The translations under genes and the position numbers were made by a program. Below the pieces are notes generated by a model. That model did no database searches. It had not been told where the DNA came from and saw only the letters and a program-made list of their open reading frames with translations. From Symsagittifera roscoffensis (taxonomy: Eukaryota > Xenacoelomorpha > Acoela > Convolutidae), in assembly GCF_963678635.1 (NCBI RefSeq), contig NC_087068.1:39081649-39145648 (forward strand): DNA of 64,000 nucleotides, in the 5' to 3' direction. Numbering within the stretch: the stretch's first letter is position 1; each line of letters starts with the position of its first letter. Below, piece after piece: positions 41,030-53,774 of the stretch.

Positions 41030-42755
41030 TTGAAGACTTTGACAGCAAAGAATGTTCGGCTAAGCCTTGAGCCCCCTTATCCGTTTGCTTTTACATCTAG
41101 TCGAGCTTCTTCATCAGTTAGTGACAAGTCTCTTGCCTTGCAACGACTGAAATTTTGGCTCGATTTCATCATCATAGCAAACCTCGCTCACGAGGTTGGC
41201 CAGGAAATTTCTGATTTCGTCATGCCTCATGTGAGTGTGTCCGCCCTTTGCACAATGAAGGGCGTGGGTAAGGTCAAAAGATTGACCACATGCACGAGGG
41301 TGAGCTTCCAATCTATTTCTGAAATAAATTCTATACCGGAATTAGAACTTATTAAGGTTGAACTTACATCTGCTAAGTGGATAAGCGTTCAACCAGTTTG
41401 AGGCTTGTTTTTCGGAGGCCAACTCAAGTGTGTATTTTTCACTGTCACTCAATTTGTTCAAAATTTTAGTTCTCTCTTGATTTGTTCTTTCAGTTTTCAG
41501 TGTTTTAAATTTTGTATTTACTTTTTCTTGCTCAGGTATAGCTGTTAATGGGTCGGATGTGTCTAAGACTGACAATGTTTCAATTGACTATTGTGAAGAA
41601 TTCTCATAACCAGAAGGTAGCTTGATAATACAACCGCCTATTTTAAGTGACAAAGATGCGATGTCTCTAAAATTATGACTAATATTATCCTTACCAAACA
41701 AATTTGAAATGACATTTTCTTCAATATCTTCTCGCAGGCCTGCATGTTTTTTGTGGCATTGGGGGTAGTTCTAGCTGAAACGATAATTCTTCTTGTACCA
41801 CTTTGGTGTATTATGAGTGCACGTTTTGTGGTGATGTTTTTGCGATCGATCTTGCCAAGTTTTTTCAGTATTTTGTAATGTTCTTCTAACTGAATTTCTA
41901 AGAAAGTTTTACACTCATTCTTGGATCCAATGACAGAACCAAGTACTCTTACCCCTTTTTTGAGTTCGATATCGGTATTTTTGAACTATTTTATCGCCTC
42001 GTTGTTTTTTTTTTCATTAACAGTAAGCTGGCATGTCGATGCTTCACATGACATCCAAAAAACTTTCCGTGATTGATAATGTTGTCAAGATTTTTTTGCA
42101 GGCTTTTCAATTTATTCCGGAGCTCATTAATTTTTTAAATTGCTGTGTTTCAGTCTCTACTTTCTTTTTCTTACTGTTTACCAAGCGCATTTGCAGCGAT
42201 TTTCCCTTGTGAAAAAGTTTGCGCAGTTTGCCCTTATGCCATTGCTTAAGCCTTCTTGCTATGGTTTTGGAGTTCGATCCATCACTCTCCGATTTGGTTT
42301 TCACATAGCATGAGGAGAGGGAATATCATTGTTACGTGCACTGCGTATGTGTTTTCTTAAGTTACAATTAAGGAGTTGAGGGTTCTATTTAGGGTTTCTA
42401 CAAAGTTAAATCCAAGTCTGTTTTTTGCAAGAATCATGAAGACTGGTTTCCAGTGCACTACTTGGCTGTAGATTGTTCTATTTTTATCTCCTAGTTCAGG
42501 GGTGGGATTTGACCAGAGGTCGGGTTTGGTTTTTACAGTTTCGTTGCTGTTTGCAATTGCGTGATTTTGATCGTTTGTCAAGGGGGCTTGTTGAGGTCGA
42601 GTTGGAGGGACCTGGATGTCAGTTGTAGTGTTTTCTGTAATCAGGTGTCATCTTGGTCGCTGCCTCGGTTAAGGCCGCTGCGTTTTACATCATGTATGCT
42701 GCGCACTTTGTGCACCAAATTCCAGCGCCGCGTATGTAGTTGTAATATAAGATAA
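41030..42755 (-). pseudogene. PHD-finger/RT/RLE retroelement remnant, minus strand
   Basis: From 42755 downwards: a PHD-like piece (IWCTKCAAYMM); QVVHWKPVFMILAKNRLGFN (~42470); KTIARRLKQWHKGKLRKLFH (42240) and SLQMRLVNSKKKK. An RT thumb-like stretch follows (ELKKGVRVLGSVIGSKNE near 41950, then HYKILKKLGKIDRKNITTKR), then QASNWLNAYPLSRCKFNLNK (41390), a finger-like SFDLTHALHCAKGGHTHMRH (41260), and EVCYDDEIEPKFQSLQG. This is the C-terminal order of a family I know from invertebrate genomes: RT, H-A-L-x-C-x2-GG finger, then endonuclease-like domain. The RT core and endonuclease end are missing and frames are broken. Confidence 0.65.
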
Positions 42756-43009
42756 AATCTGTCTGATCGGTCATTATATGAAGAGAAACGGTTTCGTCAG
42801 ATTATCAAAAAAAATAAACATAATTTAAGCCAGAAATTTTGTAAACATTTCATTACCAAAAAACGAGAAGTGGATGCCGTCTAGGCAGAACCTTTCGGGG
42901 GTTAGATTTAAGTTACGATTGGGCGAAACAATGAGCGTGTGTGGATGAAGAAATTTATTATTAGATTTAAAGAGCATATGGCTATGGATGAACAGTTTGC
43001 GATTAATAT

Positions 43010-43570
43010 CATTGTTATTGGAGCTTTGGATAATTTAAGGGATGATTGGGGATTTGGGTTGAAACTTGTTTGTAATGAGATTGATTAAGTTTTTCCCTTT
43101 TAACTCAACTTCTCGTGGATGCAATTTATTAACATTAGACCCAGCGATAATGGTTACTGTATTAGGGCGCTTTGTTCTGTATTGTAAAATTGTTTCAAAC
43201 AGATCTTGGAGTGTGGTGCTGCCGGAAGAGTGAATTGTAGATTTTACTAGAGCTCGTTTGATTTATTTTGCCCTTGATGTGCCAATTACAAGCTTCCGTG
43301 AAAAGCTTCCAATGTGCCAATTACAATCTTGCCTGGAATCGTGGCATCAAATTGAATTACAGACAGCGAAATAGTAGAAAGATGGGGGGATGGTTGAGCA
43401 ATGAAGAAAATAGTTCAATTTAACTCTGAGAAAATAAAAAAAAAACGAAAAAGTTATAGTTGAAACGATACAATTTGAGGTGTTGTTGAAGGATAGTTCC
43501 ACTTGCTCACTCCCTCTTACGTCTAGATACGCCAGGAAAATTTCACTCGCCTACGGCTGGGACGGCGAGA
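43010..43570 (+). repeat. Left arm of a ~0.55-kb imperfect inverted repeat (copy A)
   Basis: Aligns with the reverse complement of 46630-47180 in several blocks: GATGATTGGGGATTTGGG / GATGATCAGTGTCTGGGG; GGGCGCTTTGTTCTGTATTG / AGGCGCTTTGGTCTGTATTG; and the CTCACTCC...CACTCGCC end near 43505-43550. Confidence 0.6.
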
Positions 43571-43829
43571 TTTATTAAGATAATGAGGAGAGGCGCGAAA
43601 ACGATGTGAAAAAACACAAGTGGTAAAATTGAACAAAGAAAAGTTTATTTATCTCAACAATTTAGCCAATCACAGTTGACCTCTAAAATTTATTCGTAGA
43701 TTGAAAAACTGTATTTTCTAAAAATATTCAAAAATATTTTAAATTTTTTTTTCTGGAAAATCCTGAGTCATAATTTCAATTTAGACATGTACATTTTCAA
43801 ATGAAAACCTACAAGATTTTGGGACTAAG

Positions 43830-46524
43830 CTTTCAGCGTCAACATCCTGCTCCTAACCTCATCGCGCGTGTTTTAGCCCGGATTGTCTTTCCTGATATCT
43901 ATTGCCTGTAGTGTTAATAATTTTCTTTGGTTGTTCGACCTAACTTTAATTTCCCAACTAACATCTGCGCTTTTTTCCCTCACCGCATCCCTGGAGGTGG
44001 AAACCTACTGGCAAGTCTGCTTTCTTATATTCCTCAATTCTGGTGGTCAAATGTCGAACATTTGTCCAAAATAGGAGGAAGTGCATCCCCTCTATGACAG
44101 TTTATAAACCAATCTTGACTTGTGGTGACTAAAAAATGCTGACTTCAGCCATGGGAGACAAAATTGTAGCTTTCTTGTAGTGAAAACCACTTGAACGTTG
44201 GTTAAACCTCGAAACCTGCTTGCAAAATATTGGCTTTGGTTACCTCTATTTTGCACAACCAGCATTGGAGGCTTCACGATGTTTAATGGTTGAATTGAAG
44301 AAATTTTCTGACTATCCACGGGCTTGCGCTTATCATCGATGATTTTGCACAGGGCGTCTGCCGCCAGATTTGCGGACCAATTTTCAGTTTACTGATTTAT
44401 AGGCCATTGCGGGTTATTAATTGCCATAGCCTTCTCAAATTGTTTCCAAGTAGATGTACTCCAAAAACTCCATGTACAGTACCTTGGATAACACTACGCT
44501 TATACTGAGTTGAGGCGCAGCTTCTATAGTTCACTATGTCCTACTATCTGTCGCTTTTTGCTACCAGAAGCAAGTTACACCCCTATCGTGCCATACAATT
44601 ATGTTCAAATCTAGGAACGGCACACTCCCTCTGAATTAGTTTCCTCTAGAGTGAACTATAGACTTAGATGAAGAGAATTGGCTGCATCGAGAACACAAGT
44701 CGGCTCACCTTCGACTGTTCTAACAATGTCATCGAAATTTCTGAGTAACAATTTTACTTGTGGAGTATCTTTCTCATTGCTTTTAGCGCGGCAGCAGGTT
44801 TTACAAAACCGGACTGTTTCGGTTATTGATGCGTATACATCATCAGATATTTTTCTGCTTCTAGATGAAACCAGTTTTGGCAGCTCTTGCATTCAACTAC
44901 CTTTGATCTATATTTTACTTTCCTGCTGCAACAAGGGCCCAAACCGTTTTTGCCATTCATTTGCTGTATCTCCGTTCCCGCGGGTGTTTTGTTTCAAAGT
45001 AAACCCGTACATTTTGAGCCCAAATTTTGCAAGAATTACAACTAGGAAAGCGCCCATTGCAAGACCATCAATTTGTACATATCATGAATCATTAAACTTG
45101 AATAACACTATGCTGACCGCCATAGTCAAAATCCGATTTCAGGGTTGCTCTTTGACGTTCAGGAGGAGACTTCTGGCTGTAGAGCTTCTGTAAAGCAATT
45201 TCAATTGCTTCATTTGGGGCAAAATGGTTATACAATTTTCCACAGCAAAAGATATTATGGTTTCATTCGGATCTAGAGCATTGTTTTCAATTGTTTCTCT
45301 GGTGTCATTATATTGGTTTCTATATCGGCTTCATCGTTGTTGTCAAAAGTTTTTGCTAGCGTCGTTAAGATTCTCATAGGAGCTGCCTGGAAGTCATAGT
45401 ACTGGTCGCAGCCGTGTCTCAGCCTTGTGTGCCTTAGCTAAGCCAAACAAACGGGCTGGTTTTGCCCCATGTTTCTCACCTCTTTTGTTTATGGCAAATA
45501 ATTCTTTCTTTAAGCTTCTTCTCAATTTTTAGTAACACATCATCGGTGGTTGCCTCTTTTTCAGAAACTGAGCAGATTGCAGCAAAGATTTGATTCATAC
45601 CTTTGTTTCTTCAGTTTGTGAAAACGAACCCCCTTATCAAAAGGCGCAGCCAGCAACCAATTATCTTTGAGATTTTTCCTCGTGTTTCCAACAGCTTTGT
45701 CTCTTGGGGTTTGCCTTTATTTTTTGCGTATGCCTTTGCCGCGGCTTCTATTTCACAAAAAGTTTCATTCGACTTTTTTTAGTTTTCCGTTTTTTAGTTG
45801 AGAGGAAAGTTCGCAAAATTTCTCTAATCGGATCCATTGACAGCCTTTCGTGTATTCATCCAGACAGTTCAATTTATCAAGCTTACCAGATTGCTCATTT
45901 CTCCCCTTATGAGATTTATCTTGACTCTCGGACAGTTTTTCTAAATGTTTTCTAAACATTTCTGATGTTGTTTTTATGCTTACATCAACTTGACGCCTCA
46001 CAAAACAGAAAAAAAATGCCCAGCACGGTACGTCAATTTCTTTCTGCACCAGCGATCGGGCTTTTACTTTTATCTCCTCATACCTTTTCCTGTCCTTATT
46101 AGCCCTCCTTATTAGACGTTTCAGTCTTTAGTAGTTTTTATTGAACACTATGAGGAGCCTGGTCCAAAAAACTCCGTTTTCGGGGAACCAAAAAGTCCGG
46201 TTTTATATCGTTTTTCAGACACTTGCTCAAAATTTTTGGTCTATGTACAGTTACTTGAATTTTTCTAAAGAACTCTAAATAGTCTTGCACAATTTTGAAA
46301 AAAAAATTCAAAATCGTCTGATCCAAACAGCAGGCAAAAGTTGGGCGGTGAATTTTTTGCAGGTCAAGAGTGATTAAACTCAAAAGGCACAAAGCAAAAC
46401 AAATCAAAATCTCTTCAGCCATGTATTTGAAGCGCAGACTCTTCCTCTGCCTATGGCTCCTGCTCACGTCTTGCTTTCGATTTCCTTCTTGTCTCCGATG
46501 ATCGATGTTATTTGCCCCAGACAT
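43830..46524 (-). pseudogene. Penelope-like RT with GIY-YIG endonuclease, copy A (decayed)
   Basis: Reading 46524 to 43830: two N-terminal helical pieces (46524-46138; 46049-45765); KHGAKPARLFGLAKAHKAET plus RLRP (~45470-45395), the Penelope G-L-x-K-x-HK...LRP motif; NETIISFAVENCITILP (motif A, with Asp changed to Ala, near 45270); YVQIDGLAMGA (motif B, 45070); a PHD-like cysteine cluster (~44960-44800); NFDDIVRTVEGEP (motif C, near 44735); VPFLDLNIIVWHDRGVTC (44640) and QKATDS. After a broken linker come VVFTTRKLQFCLPWLKSAFF and RLVYKLSCRGCTSSYFGQ, the GIY-YIG start with a Cys pair (44100). Frames are broken throughout. Confidence 0.8.
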
Positions 46525-46629
46525 TGCGAACCAGTTTTTTTTGTGTACTTCGCAGAGACTTCAGTTCCAATTCGCAGAGACTTTCATATTAAATGCGCTT
46601 TCCTCACTGAAATAGTATACCAAATCTGA

Positions 46630-47180
46630 CGAGTGAAGTTTCTCTGGCGAGTGAAGTTTTTCTGGGGTAATTAGACACATGAAGGAGTGAGCTGGAGGAA
46701 CGACCTCGAAAACGATGTCAAGTTGTACCACTCTTTATTCTATTTTTTTCATTTGCCCTTGTCTGAAACCAATTTTTTTCAAAACCTAATTGAAAGGATT
46801 CATAAGTTATCCCAAAACTCACCGTGTCTCAATGAACTTCCTTTTTTGCTCCAAATGTCTATGTTTCAGGTGAGTGCCGCGATTTCAGGCTATACGCATT
46901 CCTGAGTTTTCACAGAAACTAGTTATCGGGACTTCACGTATCTAATAACATAAACCAGCTCTAGTGAAACCAACAATTCACTCCTAATAATTCATGATCT
47001 GTTTGAAACAATTTTGCAATACAGACCAAAGCGCCTAAACAAAGTAACAATAGTTGCTGAGTTTTCGATAACAGGCTTCATCTACCAGAACTAGAACAGC
47101 AGTGGAAAAACTTGATTAACCTTGTCACTAATAGGTTTCAGCCCCAGACACTGATCATCCCCATATCACTTCGGAAATTC
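46630..47180 (-). repeat. Right arm of the inverted repeat (copy A)
   Basis: Reverse complement of the left arm 43010-43570 with moderate divergence; the outer end is TCACTTCGGAAATTC. Together the arms bracket the Penelope-like coding region. Confidence 0.6.
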
Positions 47181-48925
47181 ATTTCAGCTTCAGATTCTCA
47201 GACATCAAGTAGCGGACAGCCGTGAACGAACAGCACTCTCATAGACCCTCATAAGTAGAAATCGAGCCTTTCCCATGAAATGGAGCATGAGGTTCGGACT
47301 CTTCGAAGCAACAACCCCTCAATGAACCCATCTCGAATACAAAAAGATGACTCATCTGCAGACTTTAAGGACTGGAAAAGCCAATCAAGCTACTGCCGGT
47401 TATTCCTGCAATAGCACAATGTACAATGCTGCCCTCCAAGAACTACGACGACAATATGGACAACCCGACATCGTTATCAATGACTTTGTCAACAGAATAG
47501 ACAGCTTCAAGCTACAATCAGCTCATAGCAGGGATTCGTACATTTAATTCTCTACATTAATCAGTAACATGGTTGAAATGTTGCGAACGCTAGATGATTT
47601 GAACTCTTTAATTTACGTACAAATTGCAACATCATCAGCAGCTTCAATAGACAGAGTTTGCATTAGCATGCGATCTCTTACCACCCATAAATCCGCAGCA
47701 AATGAGTTTGTACTCGAGCAATCGACAACAATTCGCGCCAAGACTTCGACACGCTAACGGATCTCGACCATCAACCAAACAGCCTTCACAGAAGACTTCT
47801 TAAAATTGGAGTGCGAACTCTCGACCCCATGTCCCTTTGACGGACAGACTCGCCATCCAGCATACTAAAGCAATTATCAGAAATCATCTATGGAAGAGAA
47901 GAAGAGACTCGTTTTGGAAAAGGAACTATTTTACAACTACTTTGGACAACACCAAATGAAAGATTTCCCAACAAAGCACACCTGCAGCAAATGCAATCAG
48001 CATCATCATACAACTCCACACGACGAACAACGAATACAAAGACCACCATAGCTTAATCCAAACCAGCGAAAAAATAAAGTCAACCATTTTGCCAGCCAAA
48101 ACAAGATTTCAAGGATCGACAGCTCACTGCTGCTACCTTTACCAATCACATTACGACACCGCAACAAATACCTTAATGTGCGTGCCTTTCTTGATACAGG
48201 AAGCACAAACAGCTACATATCGCAACCGACAGCAGCATATTTTCAACGGGAGGAGACTAACCATCAGAAACAACTTCTCATCGGAGGTTTTTCAACTCGC
48301 AAACGATAGGGGCTATGACAGTGGATATTACAGTTCAACCAGTTGGAATTAATACTTAAGCGTTTGAATAAAATAATGTTCTAATCAAAGAGCACAACAA
48401 CTTGCATGCAGCGGAGACCACCTTAAGCATATATGTTTTCCGGACTTCACAAACAACGGCGTCGCCCTCGTGATTGGAATGGACAATATTGACATCATCA
48501 GACCAACCACCATCATAAAAGGAAATCAAAAACTTCCTCAAGCAGTCCTTATAGCCTTAGGATTGACAATAGCAGTACCGAACAACGACATCGGATACTT
48601 CTCAAGCCATCAAGCAACAGCCACCCCAATACAGATCTCAATTGACAAAACCGAAACCTCGCATCTTCTCGCTTCATTCTGACGAATGAAAAAATACGCT
48701 ACATTGCCTGAAATAACGATGTCATCGGTTAGAAGACACGTTTTACAAATACTTCGGAAAACCATTTCAATCTATGACAACCGCTACCAACTCGGACTTC
48801 TGTGGAAACCAAATGTGAATCTTCCCAACAACTATAAAGCACCAACTGCGCAAAAGCAACAGATTAAATTACAACTTAATGAGAATTCAGAAAAAATTGC
48901 CCTCTACGAGGATGCAATAAGATAA
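47181..48925 (+). pseudogene. BEL/Pao gag, protease and pol start, decayed
   Basis: Gag: LQTLRTGKANQATAGYSCNS, MYNAALQELRRQYGQPDIVI (~47400-47490) and MVEMLRTLDDLNSLIYVQIA, the DUF1759-type BEL gag core. A finger region near 47930-48010 (FGQHQMKDFPTKHTCSKCNQ plus HHHTTPH) has lost part of the first knuckle. Protease at 48165-48240: LNVRAFLDTGSTNSYIS, with an intact D-T-G and the N-S-Y-I-S typical of BEL. Pol start at 48760-48925: YDNRYQLGLLWKPNVNLPNN. It stops at 48925 where block B begins. Several stops; non-functional. Confidence 0.85.
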
Positions 48926-49129
48926 TCAAAAAAATAAACATAATTTAAGCCAGAAATTTTGTAAGCAATTCTTTGCCAAAAACGAGAAGTGGATGCCGTC
49001 TAGGCAGAATTTTTCGGGGGTTAGATTTAAGTTACGATTGGGCGAAACAATGAGCGCGTGTGGAGTAAGAAATTTATTAATAGAATTAAAGAGCATATGG
49101 CTATGGATGAGCAGTTTGCGATTAATATC

Positions 49130-49690
49130 ATTGTTATTGGAGCTTTGGATTATTTAAGGGATAATTAGGGATTTGGGCTGAAACTTGTTTGTAATGAGAT
49201 TGATTAATTTTTTCCCTTTTAACTCAACTTCTCGTGGATGCAACCTATTAACATTAGACCCAGCGATAATGGTTACTGTATTAGGGCGCTTTGTTCTGTA
49301 TTGTAAAATTGTTTCATACAGATCTTGGAGTGTGGTGCCGCTGGAAGAGTAAATTGTAGATTTTACTAGAGCTCGTTTGATTTATTTTGCCCTTGATGTG
49401 CCAATTACAAGCTTCCGTAAAAAGCTTTCGATGTGCCAATAACAACCTTTGCTTAGAATTGGGGCATTAACCTGAAACACAGACAGCGAAATAGTAGAAA
49501 AATGGGGGATGGTTGGGCAAAAAAAATTAATTTCAATTTAATTCTGAGAAAATGAAGAAAAAAAACGAAAAAGTTATAGGTGAAACGGTTCAATTTGTGG
49601 TCTTGTTGAAGGATAGTTCCACTTGCTCACTCCCTCTTACGTCTAGATGCGCCAGGAAAGCTTCACTCGCCTACGGCTGGGACGGCGAGA
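49130..49690 (+). repeat. Left arm of the inverted repeat (copy B)
   Basis: The end at 49618-49690 (CTTGCTCACTCCCTC ... TTCACTCGCCTACGGCTGGG) is the inverse of 52997-53060 (CCGTCCAAGCCGTAGGCGAG ... GGAGTGAGC), giving the clearest inverted terminus of the three copies. Confidence 0.65.
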
Positions 49691-49949
49691 TTTATTAAGA
49701 TAATGAGGAGAGGCGCAAAAACGATTTTAAAAAACACAAGTGGTAAAAATGAACAAAAAAAATCTATTAATCACAACAATTTAGCCAATCACAGTTAACC
49801 TCTAAAATTTAAACTTAGATTGAAAAACTTTATTTTCTAAAAATATTCAAAAATATTTTTTTATTTTTTTTTCTGGAAAATCCTGAGTCATAATTTCGAT
49901 TTAGACATGTACATTTTCAAATGAAAACCTACAAGATTTTGGGACTAAG

Positions 49950-50440
49950 CTTTCAGAGTAAACACCCTGCTCCTAACCTCATCGCGCGTGTTTTAGCCCG
50001 GATTGTCTTTCCTGATATCTATTGCCTGTGGTTTTAATAATTTTCTTTGGTTGTTCGACCTAACTTTAATTTCCCAACTAACATCTGCGCTTTTTCCCTC
50101 ACCGCATCCCTGGAGGTGGAAACCTACTGGCAAGTCTGCTTTCTTATATTCCTCAATTCTGGTGGTCAAATGTCGAACATTTGTCCAAAATAGGAGGAAG
50201 TGCATCCCCTCTATGACAGTTTATAAACCAATCTTGACTTGTGGTGATTAAAAAATGCTGACTTCAGCCATGGGAGACAAAATTGTTGCTTTCTTGTAGT
50301 GAAAACCACTTGAACGTTGGTTAAAGGTCGAAACCTGCTCGCAAAATATTGGCTTTGGTTACCTCTATTTGCAGAGCCAGCACTGGAGGCTTCACGATGT
50401 TTGATGGTTGAAGTGAAGAAATTCTCTGACTATCCACGGG
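49950..50440 (-). pseudogene. GIY-YIG endonuclease domain of the Penelope-like element, copy B
   Basis: An open piece at 50205-49993 reads VRHLTTRIEEYKKADLPVGF and HLQGCGEGKSADVSWEI, then LLKPQAIDIRKDNPG. The preceding frame carries YKLS, a Cys pair and SYFGQ. R-H-L-x2-R-I-E-E and the later A-I-x-I match GIY-YIG nucleases of Penelope-like elements, including the Cys pair plus His/Cys that form their extra finger. A one-base shift separates YFG from RHL. The domain would nick target DNA for priming. Confidence 0.75.
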
Positions 50441-50869
50441 CTTGCGCTTATCATCGATGATTTTGCACAGGGCGTCTGCCACCAGATTTGCGGACCAATT
50501 TTCAGTTTACTGATTTATAGGCCATTGCGGGTTTTTAGTTTTCATAGCCTTCTCAAATTGCTTCCAAGTAGATGTACTCCAAAAAATCCATGTACAGTAC
50601 ATTGGATAACACTACGCTTATACTGAGTTGAGGCGCAGCTTCTATAGTTCACTATGTCCTACTATCTGTCGCTTTTTGCTACCAGAAGCAAGTTACACCC
50701 CTATCGTGCCATACAATTATGTTCAAATCCAGGAACGGCACACTCCCTCTGAATTAGTTTCCTCTAGAGTGAACTATAGACTTAGATGAAAAGAATTGGC
50801 TGCATCGAGAACACAAGTCGGCTCACCTTTGACTGTTCTAACATTGTCATCGAAATTTCTTAGTAACAA

Positions 50870-51095
50870 TTTTACTTGTGGAGTATCTTTCTCATTGCTT
50901 TTAGCGCGGCAGCAGGTTTCACAAAACCGGACTGTTTCGGTTATTGATGCGTATACATCATCAGATATTTTTCTGCTTCTGGATGATACCAGTTTTGGCA
51001 ACTCTTGCATTCAACTACCTTTGATCTATATGTTACTTTCCTGCTGCAACAAGGGCACAAACCGTTTTTGCCATTCATTTGCTGTATCTCTGTTC
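50870..51095 (-). other. PHD-like cysteine cluster inside the Penelope-like RT palm (copy B)
   Basis: C-P-C-C, then E-C-K-S-C, then N-W-Y-H, then F-C-E-T-C-C: the C4-H-C pattern of a PHD finger with the Cys after W-Y-H missing in this copy. It falls between RT motif B (GLAMG) and motif C ((N)FDD), where other Penelope-like RTs have a short linker. Also present at ~44800-44980 and ~56390-56660. Confidence 0.65.
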
Positions 51096-52989
51096 CCGCG
51101 GGTATTTGTTGTTTCAAAGTAAATCCGTACATTTTGAGCACAAATTTTGCAAGAATTGCAGCGAAGGAAGCGCCCATTGCTAGACCATCAATTTGTACAT
51201 ATCAAGAATCATTAAACTTGAATAACACTATGCTGACCGCCATAGTCAAAATCCGATTTAAGGGTTGCTCTTTGACGTTCAGGAGGAGACTTCTGGCTGT
51301 AGAGCTTCTGTAAAGCAATTTCAATTGCTTCATTTGGGGCAAAATGGTTATACAATTTTCCACAGCAAAAGATATTATGGTTTCATTCGGATCTAGAGCA
51401 TTGTTTTCAATTGTTTCTCTGGTGTCATTATATTGGTTTCTATATCGGCTTCATCGTTGTTGTCAAAAGTTTTTGCTAGCGTCGTTAAGATTCTCATAGG
51501 AGCTGCCTGGAAGTCATAGTACTGGTCGCAGCCGTGTCTCAGCCTTGTGTGCCTTAGCTAAGCCAAACAAACGGGCTGGTTTTTCCCCATGTTTCTCACC
51601 TCTTTTGTTTATGGCAAATAATTCTTTCTTTAAGCTTCTTCTCAATTTTTAGTAACACATCATCGGTGGTTGCCTCTTTTTCAGAAACTGAGCAGATTGC
51701 AGCAAAGATTTGATTCATACCTTTGTTTCTTCAGTTTGTGAAAACGAACCCCCTTATCAAAAGGCGCAGCCAGCAACCAATTATCTTTGAGATTTTTCCT
51801 CGTGTTTCCAACAGCTTTGTCTCTTGGGGTTTGCCTTTATTTTTTGCGTATGCCTTTGCCGCGGCTTCTATTTCACAAAAAGTTTCATTCGACGTTTTTT
51901 AGTTTTCCAACTGTGAGAGGAAAGTTCGCAAAATTTCTCTAATCGGATCCATTGACAGCCTTTCGTGTATTCATCCAGACAGTTCAATTTATCAAGCTTA
52001 CCAGATTGCTCATTTCTCCCCTTATGAGATTTATCTTGACTCTCGGACAGTTTTTCTAAATGTTTTCTAAACATTTCTGATGTTGTTTTTATGCTTACAT
52101 CAACTTGACGCCTCACAAAACAGAAAAAAAATGCCCAGCACTGTACGTCAATTTCTTTGTGCACCAGCGATCGGGCTTTTACTTTTATCTCCTCATACCT
52201 TTTCCTGTCCTTATTAGCCCTCCTTATTAGACGTTTCAGTCTTTAGTAGTTTTTATTGAACACTACGAGGAGCCTGGTCCAAAAAACTCCGTTTTCGGGG
52301 AACCAAAAAGTCCGGTTTTATATCGTTTTTCAGACACTTGCTCAAAATTTTTGGTCTATGTACAGTTACTTGAATTTTTCTAACGAACTCTAAATAGTCT
52401 TGCACAATTTTCAAAAAAAAAATCCAAAATCGTCTGATCCAAACAGCAGGCAAAAGTTGGGCGGTGAATTTTTTGCAGGTCAAGAGTGATTAAACTCAAA
52501 AGGCACAAAGCAAAACAAATCAAACTCTCCTCACCCCTGTATTTGAAGCGCAGACTCTTCCTCTGCCTATGGCTCCTGCTCACGTCTTGCTTTCGATTTC
52601 CTTCTTGTCTCCGATGGTCAATGTTATTTGCCCCAGACATTGGTAACCAGTTTTTTTGTCTACTTCGCAGAGACTTCAGTTCCAATTCACAGAGACTTCA
52701 GTTCCAATTCAGCACTCTGGGGCAGCTTCAAAAAATCCTCGAGCTGTTCTGGGTCGTTCTGTTTTCTCTTGAGGTGTAGGCGTTTTGTTGCAGGAAAAAT
52801 GAGCGCTCCAGTGCCGAGTAGCTGACTAAACAAGTCGGTCGCTCCTTCCCTTCTGCGCTAGACAATTTCCAAAAGCTGGAGATTTCCTTATTGTTGTGAG
52901 AATCTTATTAAATAGTGTGTCTGTTCAAATTTACCTCCTGTGTAATTTCATATTAAATGCGCTTTCCTCACTGAAATAATATACCAAAT

Positions 52990-53540
52990 CTGACCGTCCA
53001 AGCCGTAGGCGAGTGAAGTTTCTCTGGCGTAATTAGACACAAGAAGGAGTGAGCTGGAGGAACGACCTCGAAAACGATGTCAAGTTGTACCACTCTTTAT
53101 TCTATTTTTTTCATTCGCCCTTGTCTGAAACCAATTTTTTTCAAAACCTAATTGAAAGGATTCATAAGTTATCCCAAAACTCACCGTGTCTCAATGAACT
53201 TCCTTTTTTGCTCCAAATGTCTATGTTTCAGGTGAGTGCCGCGATTCCAGGCTATACGCATTCCTGAGTTTTCACAGAAACTAGTTATCGGGACTTCACG
53301 TATCTAATAACATAAACCAGCTCTAGTGAAACCAACAATTCACTCCTAATAATTCATGATCTGTTTGAAACAATTTTGCAATACAGACCAAAGCGCCTAA
53401 ACAAAGTAACAATAGTTGCTGAGTTTTCGATAACAGGCTTCATCTACCAGAACTAGAACAGCAGTGGAAAAACTTGATTAACCTTGTCACTAATAGGTTT
53501 CAGCCCCAGACACTGATCATCCCCATATCACTTCGGAAAT
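52990..53540 (-). repeat. Right arm of the inverted repeat (copy B)
   Basis: Near-identical to 46630-47180 apart from the better-preserved CCGTCCAAGCCGTAGGCG end near 52998. Confidence 0.6.
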
Positions 53541-53774
53541 TTAAAAGTTCTGAAGTAAATTGCAAAAATCAATTTCATAATCAAGTATTGTTTATTTTGA
53601 AAACTAATTTGCACACCCAACCTTATTGTCTCACCTAATCTCAGCCTAACCCCTCAAACATTATCCTTTGATGGCACCCATTTCTCGTTCTACGGTAAGG
53701 TTTTCGTCACTAATTTTCTTGCAAACTCAATCTATAAATTCTCTCGCTAACTTCCGTAGAGGCTACTTCCTCAA
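53541..53774. other. Unassigned gap
   Basis: A/T-rich, no gene recognised; may be 5' flank of the PHD element that follows. Confidence 0.35.

Larger units (their letters stand above)
42806..47180 (-). mobile_element. Repeat block copy A with a Penelope-like element
   Basis: Repeated at 48928-53540 (B) and 54506-58541 (C). Contains a left inverted repeat, a minus-strand Penelope-like coding region and a right inverted repeat. It starts with AAAAAATAAACATAATTTAAGCC-like sequence, shared by all three copies. Right edge is at 47180, where BEL/Pao sequence begins. Confidence 0.75.
49950..52685 (-). pseudogene. Penelope-like RT with GIY-YIG endonuclease, copy B (decayed)
   Basis: Same order as copy A. 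Best piece: 51177-50941, from motif B (GLAMGASFAAILAKF; the A of the ATG is at 51177) through KNGLCPCCSRKVTYRSKVVE, C-K-S-C and QNWYH. It continues in the overlapping frame 51010-50774: ISDDVYASITETVRFCETCC, LLLRNFDDNVRTVKGEPT. N-terminal pieces at 52685-52253 and 52164-51868. Frameshifts near 50980 and stops elsewhere make it inactive. Confidence 0.8.
48928..53540 (-). mobile_element. Repeat block copy B with a Penelope-like element
   Basis: Second copy of the 42806-47180 block, preceded by a truncated BEL/Pao pol. It keeps the best PHD-like cluster and right inverted arm of the three. Carries extra sequence near 52700-52960 that copy A lacks. Confidence 0.75.

Noticed and set aside
41030-41401. 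Plus-strand 123-codon open frame
   Set aside because: Antisense to the HALHCAKGG finger and flanking motifs, which are clearly coding on the minus strand.
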